From: Pseudomonadota bacterium
Lineage (GTDB): Bacteria; Pseudomonadota; Alphaproteobacteria; Acetobacterales; Acetobacteraceae
Direction: 5' to 3'
Assembly: GCA_021815835.1 (NCBI GenBank)
Contig: JAKAZN010000106.1
Coordinates: forward strand, 1-6,613
DNA: 6,613 bases
A program made the translations under genes and the position numbers. Below the pieces are notes generated by a model, which saw only the letters and a list, made by a program, of their open reading frames with translations, made no database searches and was not told where the DNA came from. Positions 6,487 through 6,613 of the stretch are shown here, piece by piece (the stretch's first letter is position 1; each line of letters opens with the position of its first letter).

Positions 6487-6514
6487 TTGTGTCAGCATCA
6501 ACCGGTGCTATATT
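6487..6514 (+). promoter_or_regulatory. Candidate promoter of the vapB-like gene
   Basis: TTGTGT (6487-6492) and TATATT (6509-6514, 5 of 6 of the -10 consensus) are separated by 16 bases, in one of the few AT-rich patches of the window. The predicted start near 6521 would leave a 5' leader of about 10-20 bases before the antitoxin start codon. It is divergent from the leu leader promoter, with roughly 40 bases between the two -35 elements. Confidence 0.5.
6494..6509. promoter_or_regulatory. Interrupted inverted repeat, possible antitoxin operator
   Basis: AGCA (6494-6497) and TGCT (6506-6509) are exact inverted arms around the bases TCAACCGG, and ACCGGT (6501-6506) is itself palindromic. The repeat fills the spacer of the candidate vapB promoter. 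VapB antitoxins usually repress their own operon by binding such sites, so this is a reasonable operator, but the arms are short and chance is possible. Confidence 0.25.
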
Positions 6515-6539
6515 TCGTGCCTGAAGCTGGATGCCCCCG

Positions 6540-6613
6540 ATGCGCACCACCCTTGCCCTCGACGACACGCTGATCGCCAAGGCGCAGGCCTTCACCGGTC
6601 TCACGGAGAAATC
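6540..6613 (+). CDS. vapB: VapB-family antitoxin, 3'-truncated by window edge
   Basis: Only 24 complete codons are present: MRTTLALDDTLIAKAQAFTGLTEK. The pattern MRTTL-x-LDD-x-LI-x-KA-x-x-x-TG is the N-terminal ribbon-helix-helix start seen in VapB-type (DUF2191) antitoxins: a beta strand that pairs in the dimer and contacts operator DNA, then helix 1. A VapC PIN-domain RNase would be expected just beyond the window. An in-frame ATG at 6531 would add Met-Pro-Pro; GAAG 4 bases before it and GGA 8 bases before 6540 make the two starts hard to separate, and family proteins usually begin at MRTTL. It diverges from the leu leader, with an AT-rich promoter and a possible operator immediately upstream. 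Family call is good for so short a piece; the toxin partner is inferred, not seen. Confidence 0.72.
   Translation, partial: MRTTLALDDTLIAKAQAFTGLTEK

Noticed and set aside
6501..6599. Two copies of ACCGGT (6501-6506 and 6594-6599) as a paired operator
   Set aside because: A six-base palindrome recurs by chance in such GC-rich DNA, and the second copy is inside coding sequence.
6413..6604. Upstream extension of the leader-peptide frame to about 100 residues
   Set aside because: It would cross the likely leader promoter and the divergent antitoxin start; only the part from 6412 fits a leader peptide.

Overview
The window comes from a high-GC bacterium. Dense coding, very GC-rich third codon positions, an arginine-sensitive-type ArgB, and a VapB-type antitoxin start all fit an alphaproteobacterium, possibly of the Rhodospirillales/Acetobacteraceae kind. 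That placement is inference from general resemblance, not from a marker gene.

Layout, left to right. Bases 1-2450 (+ strand) hold the end of a zinc-dependent alcohol dehydrogenase, cut by the window edge. It overlaps by 4 bases (ATGA) with a complete AMP-forming acyl-CoA ligase. The ligase then meets, stop codon on stop codon, a minus-strand series that reads from right to left: a leucine-rich leader peptide (6412-6296), leuA (2-isopropylmalate synthase), argB (N-acetylglutamate kinase), and two short genes that together make a split thiamine-diphosphate (TPP) decarboxylase of the sulfopyruvate/phosphonopyruvate decarboxylase type. At the far right (+ strand, 6540 onward) is the first 24 codons of a VapB-like antitoxin, divergent from the leu leader.

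The most interesting part is the 5' region of leuA (about 6206-6447). It contains a small ORF ending in Ser-Leu-Leu-Leu-Arg-Leu-Ile-Arg-Pro-stop. Its stop codon lies inside the first arm of a perfect 10-bp inverted repeat. The second arm of that repeat can instead pair with a third arm further downstream. This is the logic of a leucine attenuator. The leader ORF has no Shine-Dalgarno sequence, and a sigma70-like promoter sits at exactly the distance that would put the transcription start on the A of its ATG, so the leader may be leaderless. No U-run follows the downstream hairpin, so the termination step, if there is one, is not the textbook kind.

The other point of interest is the gene company. 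The TPP decarboxylase pair sits 17 bases behind argB in an amino-acid biosynthesis series, and directly faces the dehydrogenase/ligase pair. A 2-oxo-acid decarboxylase, an alcohol dehydrogenase and an acyl-CoA ligase could form a short catabolic or side pathway (2-oxo acid to aldehyde to alcohol or acid to acyl-CoA), but the substrate cannot be read from the sequence. A hairpin is centred on the overlapping convergent stop codons. I saw no tRNA, rRNA, CRISPR array, insertion sequence or prophage gene.
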